Below are positions 25,069 through 34,588 of a stretch of 64,000 nucleotides of DNA, one piece after another. The position numbers and the translations under genes were made by a program. The DNA comes from Janthinobacterium sp. CG3. GTDB taxonomy: Bacteria > Pseudomonadota > Gammaproteobacteria > Burkholderiales > Burkholderiaceae_D. The notes beneath the pieces are model-generated. The model was given only the letters and a program-made list of their open reading frames with translations. It did no database searches and was not told where the DNA came from. The first letter of the stretch is position 1. Each line of letters starts with the position of its first letter. The DNA is taken from positions 62,001 to 126,000 of the forward strand of contig NZ_KB467825.1 in assembly GCF_000344615.1 (NCBI RefSeq). Direction: 5' to 3'.

Positions 25069-26382
25069 CACCCCGTCCAACGGCAGTAGCAGGCGCGCCT
25101 CCAGGCCGCCGCCGGCGCGGTTCGCCAGCGCCAGGCTGCCGCCCAGCGCGAGCGCCAGTTGCTGCGCGATCGCCAACCCCAGTCCGGTGCCGCCGGTGGC
25201 GCGGTTGCGCGAGCCTTCGACCCGGTAGAACGGTTGCAGCACGGCGTACAGCTCGCCGGGGGGAATGCCGGGGCCGCGGTCGAGCACGGCGATTTCCACG
25301 CCGCCGCCGGGCGCCGCCCGCACCGCCACCTCCACCGCCGCCGCGCCGCCGAACTTGATGGCGTTGTCGAGCAGATTGCCGACCACCCGGCGCAGCGCGT
25401 GCGGCCGGGTGCTGGCCGCGCGCCCGACCCTGCCGCTCAGCGTCACGTGCTGGCCGACGTCGCGGTAGTCGCACACCAGGCTGTCGAGTAGCGCGTCGAG
25501 GTCGGTGCGGCAGGGCTTTTCGCTGGCGCCCCCGGTGCTGCGCGCGTAGGCGATGCCCTCCTCCACCATCACCTGCATCGCGTCCAGGTCGCCCTGGAAC
25601 TTGTCGCGCAGGGCCGCGCTGTCGAGCATGTCGGCGCGCAGGCGCAGGCGCGTGATCGGCGTCTGCAAATCGTGCGAGATGGCGGCCAGGATGTGCATCC
25701 GCTCGGCCAAGTGGGTGGCGATGCGGCGCTGCATGTCGTTGAAGGCGCGCGCGGCCCGCGCCACTTCCAGCGGGCCGTCTTCCGGCAGCGGCGCGCCGCG
25801 CTGCTCCGGCCCGAGCGCGTCGGCCGCGCGCGCCAGTTGCGCCAGCGGCCGGGTCGTCCAGCGCACCGCCAGCCAGGTGAACAGCGTCAGCATCAGCAAT
25901 TGCAGCGCCGACAGCAGCCGCGACCACGGCGACAGCGCCATCTCCGTCGCCACCAGTTCCACCGTCAGCGGGGTGGCGTCGGCCAGCCGCAGTTGCAGGT
26001 ACATGCGGCCGTCGCGCGCGCTGAGCGCCAGCGGATAGCGCGGCCCCAGCGCCGCCGCGACCGCGCCGCCGACCTGCAGCGCCAGCGGCGAGTGCAGCGG
26101 CGCGCCCGGCTGCGCCGGCGCGTCGGTATAGCGGTAGTTCTGGCGGGCGAAGCGCAGCCGCCACTCGGCGCGTTCGAGCGGCGCCACCCGCTCCAGGATG
26201 GCGACCGACGCGGCCAGGTCCTGCGCCAGGTAGTACACCATCATGTTCTTGCCGGTTTCGCGGCGCTCGTAGCGCAGCAGTTGCAGGTTCAGCGCGTAGG
26301 ACAGCGCCAGGCCCAGGCAGAGGATCGCGCTGAGGCGGCCGAACAGCGAACCCGGCCACAGCCGCCGCAGCGCCCCGCTCAC
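25066..26382 (-). CDS. Sensor histidine kinase, EnvZ/RstB-like
   Basis: Protein of 438 residues: first membrane segment near residues 13-32, a periplasmic domain of about 130 residues, a second membrane segment, HAMP, then the dimerisation domain with ISHDLQTPITR (phosphorylated His), and the ATPase with N box NLLDNAIKFG, G1 DRGPGIPP and G2 GGTGLGLAI. The GTG start at 26382 overlaps the response regulator stop (GTGA), so the two are co-translated. The signal is unknown. Confidence 0.93.
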   Translation of the reverse strand: MSGALRRLWPGSLFGRLSAILCLGLALSYALNLQLLRYERRETGKNMMVYYLAQDLAASVAILERVAPLERAEWRLRFARQNYRYTDAPAQPGAPLHSPLALQVGGAVAAALGPRYPLALSARDGRMYLQLRLADATPLTVELVATEMALSPWSRLLSALQLLMLTLFTWLAVRWTTRPLAQLARAADALGPEQRGAPLPEDGPLEVARAARAFNDMQRRIATHLAERMHILAAISHDLQTPITRLRLRADMLDSAALRDKFQGDLDAMQVMVEEGIAYARSTGGASEKPCRTDLDALLDSLVCDYRDVGQHVTLSGRVGRAASTRPHALRRVVGNLLDNAIKFGGAAAVEVAVRAAPGGGVEIAVLDRGPGIPPGELYAVLQPFYRVEGSRNRATGGTGLGLAIAQQLALALGGSLALANRAGGGLEARLLLPLDGV

Positions 26383-27128
26383 GCGTCGCCCGCGCCGGCG
26401 GCGCCGGCCTCCACCGCGGTCGAGAACACATAGCCCTCGCTGCGCACCGTCTTGATGTAGCGCGCCTCGCGCGAGTCGTCGCCCAGGCGCTGGCGCAGCC
26501 GGCTCACCAGGATGTCGATCGAGCGGTCGAACAGCTCGGCCTCGCGGCCCTGCGTCAGGTTGAGCAACTGGTCGCGGCTGAGCACCCGCCGCGGATGGTC
26601 GAGGAAGACCCGCAGCAGGCGGTATTCGGCGCCGCTCAGCGAAACCATGGTGCCGTCGGCGTCGAGCAGGTGGCGGCCGGTGGTGTCGAGCCGCCACGCG
26701 CCGAACGCCAGCACGTGCGCCGCCTCGGCCGCGCGCAGCGCCGGCGGCAGCATGCGGGTGCGGCGCAGCACCGCGCGGATGCGCGCCAGCAGCTCGCGCG
26801 GCGCGAACGGCTTGGTCAGGTAGTCGTCGGCGCCCATCTCCAGGCCGACGATGCGGTCGGCCTCCTCGTTGCGCGCGGTCAGCATCAGGATCGGCAGCGC
26901 CGCCGCCGCGCCGGCGCGCAGGTCGCGGCACAGGGTCAGGCCGTCCTCGCCCGGCAGCATCAGGTCCAGCACCAGCAGGTCGACGGCGGCGCCGGCCAGC
27001 GCGGCGCGCATGTGGCGGCCGCCGGCCGCCGTCGTCACCTGGAAGCCGTTCCTGCTCAGGTAGGCGGCCAGCAGTTCGCGGATTTCCGCGTCGTCGTCGA
27101 CGACCAGGATGTGATCTATGTGTTGCAT
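26379..27128 (-). CDS. OmpR-family response regulator
   Basis: Protein of 249 residues: receiver domain with the phosphorylated Asp in VLDLMLPGEDG, a Thr/Lys pair (MLTARN and LTKPF), then a winged-helix DNA-binding domain ending in RSEGYVFS. It is coupled to the kinase behind it by a GTGA overlap. The gene is divergent from a DUF2147 gene that is likely one of its targets. Confidence 0.94.
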   Translation of the reverse strand: MQHIDHILVVDDDAEIRELLAAYLSRNGFQVTTAAGGRHMRAALAGAAVDLLVLDLMLPGEDGLTLCRDLRAGAAAALPILMLTARNEEADRIVGLEMGADDYLTKPFAPRELLARIRAVLRRTRMLPPALRAAEAAHVLAFGAWRLDTTGRHLLDADGTMVSLSGAEYRLLRVFLDHPRRVLSRDQLLNLTQGREAELFDRSIDILVSRLRQRLGDDSREARYIKTVRSEGYVFSTAVEAGAAGAGDA

Positions 27129-27300
27129 ACCGCTTTATAGCCGATTTTCGCGCCGCGTCGGCGTTTTTTGTAACACAAGGTTTCCACCGCCGCCGCGGAT
27201 ACACTGGATTACAAAAAACCCACCCGCCGACACATGCGAGCAATCCCGCCGCGTTCCAATACGTTCTGGCGCTTGCCACCCAACCTACCAGGAACACACC

Positions 27301-27744
27301 ATGAACGCTACCCACTTGATCGCCGCCGCAATCGGCCTGGCCGCCGCCGGCTGGAGCGCCGCGCAAAGCCCGGCGCCGGCCGGGCGCTGGCTGACCGAAA
27401 GCGGCAACCTCGAAGTCGACATCGCCGCCTGCGGCCAATCCCTGTGCGGCACCGTCGTCAAGGTCATCGCCAACCGGTCGATGAGCGGGCCGGCGGCGGC
27501 GGCCATGGCGCCGCCGCCGGCGAACGCGCGCCCGCTGCTCGGCCTGGGCATCCTGCAAGACTTCGCCCCGGCCGCCGACGGCCAGTGGCAAGGCCGCATC
27601 TACAACCGCGAGCGCGACGCCAGCTACGATTGCCTGATGGGCCTGGCCGGCCCCGACCTGCTCCAGGTCAACATCGTGGTGTCGCCGGCGCTGCCGCCGA
27701 AGGTGCAGTTCTGGCGCCGCGTCGGGGCGCCGGCGGCGCCGTAG
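27301..27744 (+). CDS. DUF2147 secreted protein
   Basis: Protein of 147 residues with a signal peptide of about 22 residues followed by a DUF2147 domain (GRWLTESGNLEVDIAACG; CGTVVKV; a GRIYNRERDASYDC stretch near the C-terminus). Family members are periplasmic beta-barrel-like proteins of unknown function. AGGAACACACC before the ATG at 27301 supports the start. Divergent from the two-component system. Confidence 0.85.
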   Translation: MNATHLIAAAIGLAAAGWSAAQSPAPAGRWLTESGNLEVDIAACGQSLCGTVVKVIANRSMSGPAAAAMAPPPANARPLLGLGILQDFAPAADGQWQGRIYNRERDASYDCLMGLAGPDLLQVNIVVSPALPPKVQFWRRVGAPAAP

Positions 27745-27889
27745 CCGCGGCCAGCGGCGGGCCGGCGGCGGCGCCGGCCGACGCGACGGCCGGCGCCGGG
27801 CTTACCCCGGCGCAACTGTGGAATTGAAAATCCGCGTTGTTGTGCCGTCGTCGTTTATGATGCTTGTTTTAACAGCCATAACGGCACAT

Positions 27890-29227
27890 ATGCATAACGT
27901 TTTTCTGGTCGTACTCGCCCTGTTCCTGGTCGCCCTCAACGGTTTCTTCGTGGCCGCCGAATTCGGCATCGTCAAACTGCGCCGCACCCGCATCCGCGCC
28001 ATCGCCAGGTCGCAGGGCCTGCGCGGGCGCATCCTGGGCAAGGTCCATGGCGAGCTCGACGTCTACCTGTCGGCCTGCCAGCTCGGCATCACCCTGGCCT
28101 CGCTGGGCCTGGGCTGGGTCGGCGAACCGGCCTTCGCCAGCCTGCTTGAACCGCTGTTCGGCGCGCTCGGCGTGACCTCGCAGCAACTGATCCACGGCAT
28201 TTCCATCGCCTTCGCCTTCAGCGTCATCTCCTTCCTGCACATCGTCGTCGGCGAACTGGCGCCGAAAACCCTGGCGATCCGCAACCCCGAGGCCATCGGC
28301 CTGTGGTGCGCGCTGCCGCTGTACGGCTTCTACTGGTCGATGTACCCGGCCATCTGGGTCTTGAACGCCAGCGCCAACGCGGTGCTGCGCCTGGCCGGCC
28401 TGTCCGGCACCGGCGGCCACGACTCGCACTATTCGACCGAAGAGCTGAAGCTGATCCTGCGCACCAGCCAGCCGGGCGAAAAATTCACCCGCGACGAGCG
28501 CAACATCCTGGCCCAGTCGCTCGACTTCGAGCAGCTGACGGTGGCGGACCTGATGCGCCCGATCAACGAGGTGATCGCCCTGCACGCCTCCAAGTCGCTG
28601 CAAGAGAACCTGCAGACGGTGCTGCGCAACCGCTTCAGCCGCTATCCGTATTTCGACCAGAACGGCGACGACGTACTCGGCGTGATCCACCTGAAGGACC
28701 TGTTCTTCGCCCAACAGGCCGGCAAGCCGATCACCTCGATGACGCCGTTCCTGCGTCCGGTCGACATCATTTCGGCGCGCACCCCGGCGCTGGAGCTGTT
28801 CCGCCGCTTCCGCGACGGCGCGCCGCATTTCGCGCTGATCGGCGAAAAGGGCAAGCGCCCGCTCGGCTTCATCACGCTCGACAACCTGCTGGGCGCGATG
28901 GTCGGCGAAATCCGCGACGAATTCCGCCTCAACGAGAACGATTGGCTGCGCCAGCCCGACGGCACCCTGGTCGGCAAGGCCAGCCTGCCGATCTTCTCGC
29001 TTGAACGCATCCTCGGCATCGACATCGAAAACGAGGAACTCGGCCTGGACGACGTCGAGTCGGTCGGCGGCCTGATCATGGTCAAGCTGGGCGACATTCC
29101 CAAACAGGGCCAGCGCATCGACTTCGCCGACTTCGACATTGTCGTCAAGAAAATGAACGGGCCACGCATCGTCCTCATCAAAGTGATTCCGAAACTCGAA
29201 CGCCACGGGCCGGACGAGCAGGACTGA
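27890..29227 (+). CDS. Hemolysin-family CNNM/CorC-type membrane protein
   Basis: Protein of about 445 residues: an N-terminal DUF21/CNNM membrane domain with about four membrane segments (LFLVALNGFFVAAEFGIVKLR is typical), a pair of CBS domains (about residues 210-330) and a C-terminal CorC_HlyC domain. Members export or regulate Mg2+/Co2+; the name hemolysin is historical. The ATG at 27890 matches the usual family N-terminus. Upstream ATGs at 27857 and 27860 would add a short extension and cannot be excluded. Confidence 0.88.
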   Translation: MHNVFLVVLALFLVALNGFFVAAEFGIVKLRRTRIRAIARSQGLRGRILGKVHGELDVYLSACQLGITLASLGLGWVGEPAFASLLEPLFGALGVTSQQLIHGISIAFAFSVISFLHIVVGELAPKTLAIRNPEAIGLWCALPLYGFYWSMYPAIWVLNASANAVLRLAGLSGTGGHDSHYSTEELKLILRTSQPGEKFTRDERNILAQSLDFEQLTVADLMRPINEVIALHASKSLQENLQTVLRNRFSRYPYFDQNGDDVLGVIHLKDLFFAQQAGKPITSMTPFLRPVDIISARTPALELFRRFRDGAPHFALIGEKGKRPLGFITLDNLLGAMVGEIRDEFRLNENDWLRQPDGTLVGKASLPIFSLERILGIDIENEELGLDDVESVGGLIMVKLGDIPKQGQRIDFADFDIVVKKMNGPRIVLIKVIPKLERHGPDEQD

Positions 29228-29305
29228 ACGGCTGCGCCGGGCTAAACCTGTTGGAAGGCGGCCGCGCTTCTGCTAGAGTGGTGGCAACTTTGAGGGAAAA
29301 CCGAC

Positions 29306-30148
29306 GTGCTACAGCGCCTCCTCCTGTGCTGCACCCTGCTGGGCGGCGCCGCCGTCTCCCAGGCGCGCGAGCCCGCCGCGCCCGGCTGCGGCCTGCTCAG
29401 CGTCGGCTTCTACGACCACGGCGCGCTGCACTACCGCGGCGCCGAGGGCGGCTGGACCGGCATCGACCAGGACGTCGTCAACGAACTGGCGCGGCGCAGC
29501 GGCTGCCGCTTCTTCCCGCTGACCGAATCGCGCGTGCGCATCTGGGCCATGCTGCAAAGCGGCGCGCTGGACATGACGGTGTCGGGCATCGCCACCCCGG
29601 AACGGCATAAATACGCGCGGTTCGTCCCCTACCTGGCGGCGCGCAACTACCTGCTGCTGCCGAAGGGCGTGGCGGCGAAAGTGCGCAACCTCGACGAATT
29701 CCTGGCCGACCCCGGCTACAAGATCGGCGTCGTCAAAAGCTTCAAGCACGGCCCGACCTACGACGCCTGGCTCGACAAACTACGCGCCCAGGGACGGGTC
29801 TACGACGTCGCCGAATATACCGCCCTGATCAAGCTGCTCAAGATCGGCCGCGTGCAGGCGGTGCTGAGCCTGGCCACCAGCTGGGGCCAGCTCTTCAAAA
29901 ACCCCGAATTTAGCGACGCGTTCCGCGCCATGGACTGGGCGCCCAGGGACACCCTGGTGGGCGCGCTGGTGCTGTCGCGCCAGAGCGTGCCCTTGGAAAC
30001 CGTCGAACTGTTCGACAAGCACCTGCGCGAGATGCGCGCCGACGGCACGCTGAGGGCGATCTTCGAACGCCACGTCGACGCCGACCTGGCCGCCGGCATG
30101 CTTAACTACCCGAACGAGCCGGACGCCGACGCCCACGCCCACGACTAG
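29306..30148 (+). CDS. Family-3 solute-binding protein, orphan
   Basis: Periplasmic amino-acid-type binding protein of 280 residues with a signal peptide ending near AVSQA. Uses a GTG start at 29306 with GAGGGAAA upstream. The fold markers GWTGIDQDVVNELARRSG and MTVSGIATPERHKYARFVPY are clear. Like the protein at 24110-24898 it has no transporter partner nearby. The C-terminal tail is unusually rich in His and Asp (DADAHAHD), a possible metal-binding tag; that last point is speculative. Confidence 0.85.
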   Translation: MLQRLLLCCTLLGGAAVSQAREPAAPGCGLLSVGFYDHGALHYRGAEGGWTGIDQDVVNELARRSGCRFFPLTESRVRIWAMLQSGALDMTVSGIATPERHKYARFVPYLAARNYLLLPKGVAAKVRNLDEFLADPGYKIGVVKSFKHGPTYDAWLDKLRAQGRVYDVAEYTALIKLLKIGRVQAVLSLATSWGQLFKNPEFSDAFRAMDWAPRDTLVGALVLSRQSVPLETVELFDKHLREMRADGTLRAIFERHVDADLAAGMLNYPNEPDADAHAHD

Positions 30149-30195
30149 CCACCGGGGCCGCCGAGGCCGGCGCAAGCCGACCTACTACAACCGCG

Positions 30196-31242
30196 CTAGA
30201 GTTTCTCCGGCGGGATGCCGGTCCAGTTGCGCAGCAGGCCGTACAGCACCGCCAACAGCGTCGGGCCGATGAACAGGCCGACGAAGCCGAACGCCAGCAC
30301 GCCGCCCAGCACGCCGAGCAACACCAGCAGGAACGGCAGGCTGCTGCCGCGGCTGATCAGCATCGGTTTGACCACGTTGTCGACGCCGCTGATGAGGAAC
30401 AGGCCCCAGGCCAGCATGAAGATGCCCCAGCCGGTCTGGCCGTGGTTGAACAGCCAGACCGCGGCGCCGCCCCACAGCAGCGGCGGGCCGACCGGGATCA
30501 GCGAAAACAGGAAGGTGCCCAGGCCCAGCAGCGCCACCGCCGGCACGCCGGCGATCAGGAAGCCGAGCACCGCCACCAGCGATTGCGCCAACGCCGTGCC
30601 CAGCAGGCCGTACATGACGCCGCGCACGGTGCGGCTGACCGTCAGCGACACCTGCGCCGCGTTCTCGCCGATGATGCGCTGCATGCCGGCCGACAGCGCC
30701 GCCAGCAGCGCCTCGCCGTCGCGGTACAGGAAGAAGCTGACGAATACCGCCAGACTGGTCTGCGCCACGCCGCGGCCCAGCAGCAGGCCGCCGGCCAGCA
30801 CGAAGCGGCGCGCCGGTTCCAGCAGGTTCTTGGCCAGCTCCAGCATTTCAGCCTTGCTGCCGATCAGCCGGCTGACATACCCGTCCAGCGTCTCGCCGAC
30901 CAGCGGCACCTGCTTGAGCCAGGCCGGCGCCGCCAGCGAGCCGGAGTCGAGCGCAAGCTTGATCTGGTCGTAGATGCGCGCCACGTTGTCGGCCAGGTTG
31001 TAGGTCACCAGTGCCAGCGGCACGATGATCAACAGCACCAGCGACAGCGTCATGATGGCGGCGGCCAGATTGCGCCGCCCCTTCAGCCGCGCCAACAGGA
31101 ATTGGTACAGCGGCCAGCTGGAGATGCTGACGCAGGCGGCGAACAGCATCGCCGCCAGGAACGGCCGCAGCACGTAGAAGCAGCCGATCAGCAAAAACAG
31201 GATGGCGGCCATGCGCACCACCGCCTCGAAACGTTTTTCCAT
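30196..31242 (-). CDS. AI-2E family transporter (PerM/YdiK-like)
   Basis: Membrane protein of 348 residues with about eight predicted membrane segments and the AI-2E exporter-family pattern near the C-terminus (GVLGGVLAFGFVGLFIGPTLLAV). Family members have been linked to autoinducer export or Na+/H+ exchange, but the substrate of this one is unknown. It follows the sco gene by 50 bases and is probably the last gene of the cox assembly operon. A fragment of the dispersed repeat lies just past its end (about 30171-30186). Confidence 0.85.
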   Translation of the reverse strand: MEKRFEAVVRMAAILFLLIGCFYVLRPFLAAMLFAACVSISSWPLYQFLLARLKGRRNLAAAIMTLSLVLLIIVPLALVTYNLADNVARIYDQIKLALDSGSLAAPAWLKQVPLVGETLDGYVSRLIGSKAEMLELAKNLLEPARRFVLAGGLLLGRGVAQTSLAVFVSFFLYRDGEALLAALSAGMQRIIGENAAQVSLTVSRTVRGVMYGLLGTALAQSLVAVLGFLIAGVPAVALLGLGTFLFSLIPVGPPLLWGGAAVWLFNHGQTGWGIFMLAWGLFLISGVDNVVKPMLISRGSSLPFLLVLLGVLGGVLAFGFVGLFIGPTLLAVLYGLLRNWTGIPPEKL

Positions 31243-31292
31243 GCCTTACAACCCTTCTGGTGGAGTCAATCGGCCGGCCGGCGCGGCGGCGT

Positions 31293-31892
31293 TCAGGACA
31301 GCAGTTGCTTGAGGTCGTGGACGATGGGCGCGGCGCCCTGGCCGTGGCGCACGAACAGGCGCAGCTTGCCGTTGCGGTCGAACACGTAGCTGCCGGCGGT
31401 GTGGTCGACGGTGTAACTGCCGGGCGTCTTGCCGGGCACCTTGGCGTAGAACACCTTGAATTCCTTGGCCACCTTGGCGGTGGCGGCGGCGTCGCCGTAC
31501 AGGCCGAGGAAGCGTGTATCGAAAGCCGGCACGTATTCGGCCAGCAGGGCCTGGGTGTCGCGCTCCGGGTCGACGGTGACGAACGCCACCTGCACCTGCT
31601 CGGCCTGCGGGCCGAGGTCCTTCATCACGGCGGCCATCTCGGCCATCGTGGTCGGGCACACGTCCGGACACTGGGTGTAGCCGAAGAACACCACCACCAG
31701 CTTGCCCTTGAAGTCGGCCAGCGTGCGCGCCTTGCCGGTGTGGTCGGTCAGCGCGAAGTCCCTGGCGTAATCGAGGCCGGTCAGGTCGGTGTTCTTGAAT
31801 GCCAGCTTGGGCGCCGACGCCTGCTGGCCGCAACCGGTCAGCGCCAAGGCCATGGCCAGGGCCAGCAGGGTCGAGCCGAGGATTTTTTTCAT
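31293..31892 (-). CDS. SCO1/SenC family copper chaperone lipoprotein
   Basis: Protein of 199 residues with a lipoprotein signal (LTGCG lipobox) and a thioredoxin fold carrying the copper-binding CPDVC (CxxxC) and a distal His (VDHTAGSYVF). It delivers copper to the CuA site of cytochrome oxidase subunit II, encoded 8 kb away on the same strand. Last assembly factor of the ctaA-ctaB-sco block. Confidence 0.93.
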   Translation of the reverse strand: MKKILGSTLLALAMALALTGCGQQASAPKLAFKNTDLTGLDYARDFALTDHTGKARTLADFKGKLVVVFFGYTQCPDVCPTTMAEMAAVMKDLGPQAEQVQVAFVTVDPERDTQALLAEYVPAFDTRFLGLYGDAAATAKVAKEFKVFYAKVPGKTPGSYTVDHTAGSYVFDRNGKLRLFVRHGQGAAPIVHDLKQLLS

Positions 31893-31895
31893 GTT

Positions 31896-32789
31896 TTAGA
31901 GTTTGATGTAGTGGTCGACCAGCAGGGCCGCGAACAGCAGCGACAGGTAGACGATCGAATAGGTGAACGCCTTGCGGGCGATCAGGTCGGTGTAGTGGCG
32001 GTAGATTTTCCACGAGTGGCGCAGGAACACGGCGTTCAGCAGCACCGCCGAGACCAGGTAGATCATGCCGCTCATGTGCACCGCGAACGGCAGCAGCGTG
32101 GTGGCGGCCAACGCGATCGAGTACAGCCAGACGTGGAACTGGGTGAACGGCAGGCCGTGCGTCACCGGCAGCATCGGCAGGCCGGACTTGGCGTAGTCGT
32201 CGCGCCGGTACATCGCCAGCGCCCAGAAGTGCGGCGGGGTCCAGACGAAGATGATCAGCACCAGCAGCCAGGCTTGCATCGGCACGTCGTTGGCCACCGC
32301 GGCCCAGCCCAGCGCCGGCGGCATGGCGCCCGACAGGCCGCCGATGACGATGTTTTGCGGCGTCGCCGGTTTCAGTATCATGGTGTAGATGACGGCGTAG
32401 CCGACGAAGGTGACGAAGGTCAGCCACATCGTCAGCGGGTTCACCAGCGCGTACAGGATCCACATGCCGGCGCCACCGATGACGGCCGAGAACACCGCCG
32501 TCTGCGTCACCGAAATGTCGCCCATGGCCATCGGCCGGCGCGCGGTGCGCGCCATGCGCGCGTCGATTTCGCGCTCGGCCAGGCAGTTGACGGCGAAGGC
32601 CGCGCCGGCCAGCAGCCAGATGCCGACGGTGGCGGCGACCACCACGCGCCAGTCGGGCAGCTCGTCGGTGGCCATGAACATGCCGATGACGGCGCAAAAC
32701 ACCGCCAGCTGGGTCACGCGCGGTTTGGTCAGCGCCCAGTACTGGGCGATGCGGTGGGTGGATTTATGGGTAGCGGTCTGGGTCGTCAT
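31896..32789 (-). CDS. ctaB: Protoheme IX farnesyltransferase
   Basis: UbiA-superfamily prenyltransferase of 297 residues with about nine membrane segments. The first Asp-rich motif region is [19 protein letters not shown]. It makes heme O from protoheme IX, the substrate of CtaA encoded just upstream; the ATG overlaps the ctaA stop. Named ctaB in this context (cyoE in enterobacteria). Confidence 0.94.
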   Translation of the reverse strand: MTTQTATHKSTHRIAQYWALTKPRVTQLAVFCAVIGMFMATDELPDWRVVVAATVGIWLLAGAAFAVNCLAEREIDARMARTARRPMAMGDISVTQTAVFSAVIGGAGMWILYALVNPLTMWLTFVTFVGYAVIYTMILKPATPQNIVIGGLSGAMPPALGWAAVANDVPMQAWLLVLIIFVWTPPHFWALAMYRRDDYAKSGLPMLPVTHGLPFTQFHVWLYSIALAATTLLPFAVHMSGMIYLVSAVLLNAVFLRHSWKIYRHYTDLIARKAFTYSIVYLSLLFAALLVDHYIKL

Positions 32790-33946
32790 TGGTGGTGTTT
32801 CACAGGCGAAAATTGCGTGGGTGCGGCGCTGGAGGCGGCTCGGCGCGCAATCTCAAGTTGCAGCTTGGCCCGGTAGTTTAACATGGTCAGCAGCAGCACC
32901 AGCAACGCGGCGCCGCCGTTGTGCAGCACGGCGATGGCCAGCGGCCAGTCGAAGTAGATGGTGGCGATGCCGCTGCACGCCTGCAGCGCCAACACCGCGG
33001 CGATACCGCGCGCCAGCCGGTGCAGCGACGGGTGGCCCCAGGCGCGGTGGGCGGTGTAGCCTACGCCCAGCAGCAGCAGCAGCGCGAAGCTGCGGTGCAC
33101 CCAGTGGATCGCCGTCAGCGCCGAGAACGGCAGGTAGTGGCCGGCGGCGGTCTTGCCCAGCTCGCGCCACAGCGTGAAGCCGTGCTCGAAGTCCATCGCC
33201 GGCACCAGCGCGCCGGCGCACAGCGGGAAGTCGGTGCAGGCCAGCGTCGCGTAGTTGGTGCTGACCCAGCCGCCCAGCGCGATCTGCACCAGCAGCAGCA
33301 GCGCCGAGAACAGCGCCAGCGCGCGGACGCGCCGCATCACCGGCAGCGGCCCGGTGCGCGGCGGCGGCGGCGCCAGCGCGCTGTCCTGGCGCGCGCCCAG
33401 CCACACCAGCATCGCCAGCAAGCCCATGCCCAGCAGCAGGTGGATGGTGACGATCAGCGGCTGCAGCTTCAAGGTCACGGTCCAGGCGCCGAACGCGCCC
33501 TGCACGCAGACGAAGACGAACAGCGCCGTCGGCAGCCACGGCGAGAATTCGGCGCGCCGGCTGGCGCGCCACTGGCGCCAGGCCTGCGCCATCAGCGCCA
33601 CGATCAGCACGCCGATCGCCATCGCCAGGTAGCGGTGGATCATCTCGATCCAGGCCTTGGCCAGCGTCACCGGGCCGCTCGGCATCAAGGCCTCGGCGGC
33701 GCGGATCTCCTGGTGCGCCAGGAAGGGGTTGGCCAGGCCGTAGCAGCCGGGCCAGTCGGGACAGCCGAGGCCCGAATCGGTCAGGCGCGTGAAGGCGCCG
33801 AACATGATCAGGTCGAACGTCAGGAACACCGCGATCCACACCAGCTTGCGGTATTTGTGGGGGTCCGACGACGTCCACACCATCGCCAGCGGCAGCAGCG
33901 CGATCAGCAGGCCGGTGACGGCCAGTTGGGCCAGGGTCAGGTGCAT
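32786..33946 (-). CDS. ctaA: Heme A synthase (COX15/CtaA family)
   Basis: Membrane protein of 386 residues with eight predicted membrane segments and the CtaA hallmarks: [17 protein letters not shown] near residue 55 and later His residues in [20 protein letters not shown]. It oxidises the C8 methyl of heme O to make heme A. It lies between the SCO-like assembly gene and ctaB in the cox block, overlapping ctaB by four bases. Confidence 0.94.
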   Translation of the reverse strand: MHLTLAQLAVTGLLIALLPLAMVWTSSDPHKYRKLVWIAVFLTFDLIMFGAFTRLTDSGLGCPDWPGCYGLANPFLAHQEIRAAEALMPSGPVTLAKAWIEMIHRYLAMAIGVLIVALMAQAWRQWRASRRAEFSPWLPTALFVFVCVQGAFGAWTVTLKLQPLIVTIHLLLGMGLLAMLVWLGARQDSALAPPPPRTGPLPVMRRVRALALFSALLLLVQIALGGWVSTNYATLACTDFPLCAGALVPAMDFEHGFTLWRELGKTAAGHYLPFSALTAIHWVHRSFALLLLLGVGYTAHRAWGHPSLHRLARGIAAVLALQACSGIATIYFDWPLAIAVLHNGGAALLVLLLTMLNYRAKLQLEIARRAASSAAPTQFSPVKHHQ

Positions 33947-33949
33947 GGT

Positions 33950-34588
33950 TTAGCCTATCGCGGACGCTTTGAGCAGCTTGCCGATGTCCTTCTTCACCTT
34001 GGACGGGTCGGCGTCCTTCGGGAAGCGCATCATCAGGTTGCCGAGCGGGTCGATCAGGTACATGTGTTCGGCCGCGTTGCCGCCCGCCTCCACCGGCAGC
34101 CAGGCCTTCAAGGCCGGCGCCTGCACGCGCAGCATGTGGGTGCCGTCGAACTCGCGCATGACGGTGGTGTCGAGCGGCTGCCCGTCGGTGACCAGCCAGA
34201 CGCGCTCCAGACGCTCCATTTCCTTGCCCTGCATCAGGCGCAACTGGCGCATGGCGAACAACTGCTTCTTGCACGCCTGCTGGCAGTCGGACGGGCCGCT
34301 TTGCAGCATGATCCACTTGCCCTTGTAGGCTTCCAGGCCGGTCGGCTTGCCTTCCAGCGTGGTCGCGCCCAGCGCCGGGATCGGGTAGGCGCGCGGGTCG
34401 ATCAGCGCGCCGTAGTTGGTGCGTCCGCTCGGCTTGATCACGTAATAGGTGACGTAGGAGGCGATCAGCGGGAAGGCGCACACGCCCAGCACCATCAGCA
34501 GCTTCCAGCGGCCGCGGTTTTGCTGCTGCTGGTCCACTTGCGGGGTAGTCGGTTTAGTTTGGTCCACGGCGAAATCCTGTAAAAACAA
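33950..34588 (-). CDS. SCO-like thioredoxin-fold cytochrome oxidase assembly protein
   Basis: Protein of up to 212 residues with one membrane anchor (about residues 28-50) and a thioredoxin-like domain. It retains a CxxxC (SDCQQACKK) and a distal His (AEHMYLIDPLG), the two features that bind copper in SCO1. It is thus a second, divergent SCO-like protein in the same block. The start overlaps the surf1 stop by about 35 bases; a GTG at 34567 is an alternative that would shorten the overlap. Confidence 0.78.
   Translation of the reverse strand: MFLQDFAVDQTKPTTPQVDQQQQNRGRWKLLMVLGVCAFPLIASYVTYYVIKPSGRTNYGALIDPRAYPIPALGATTLEGKPTGLEAYKGKWIMLQSGPSDCQQACKKQLFAMRQLRLMQGKEMERLERVWLVTDGQPLDTTVMREFDGTHMLRVQAPALKAWLPVEAGGNAAEHMYLIDPLGNLMMRFPKDADPSKVKKDIGKLLKASAIG

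Noticed and set aside
25066-27591. Single fused kinase-regulator frame of more than 800 codons
   Set aside because: The open frame upstream of 26382 is the wrong frame of the response regulator gene; the GTGA overlap at 26379-26382 shows two separate genes.
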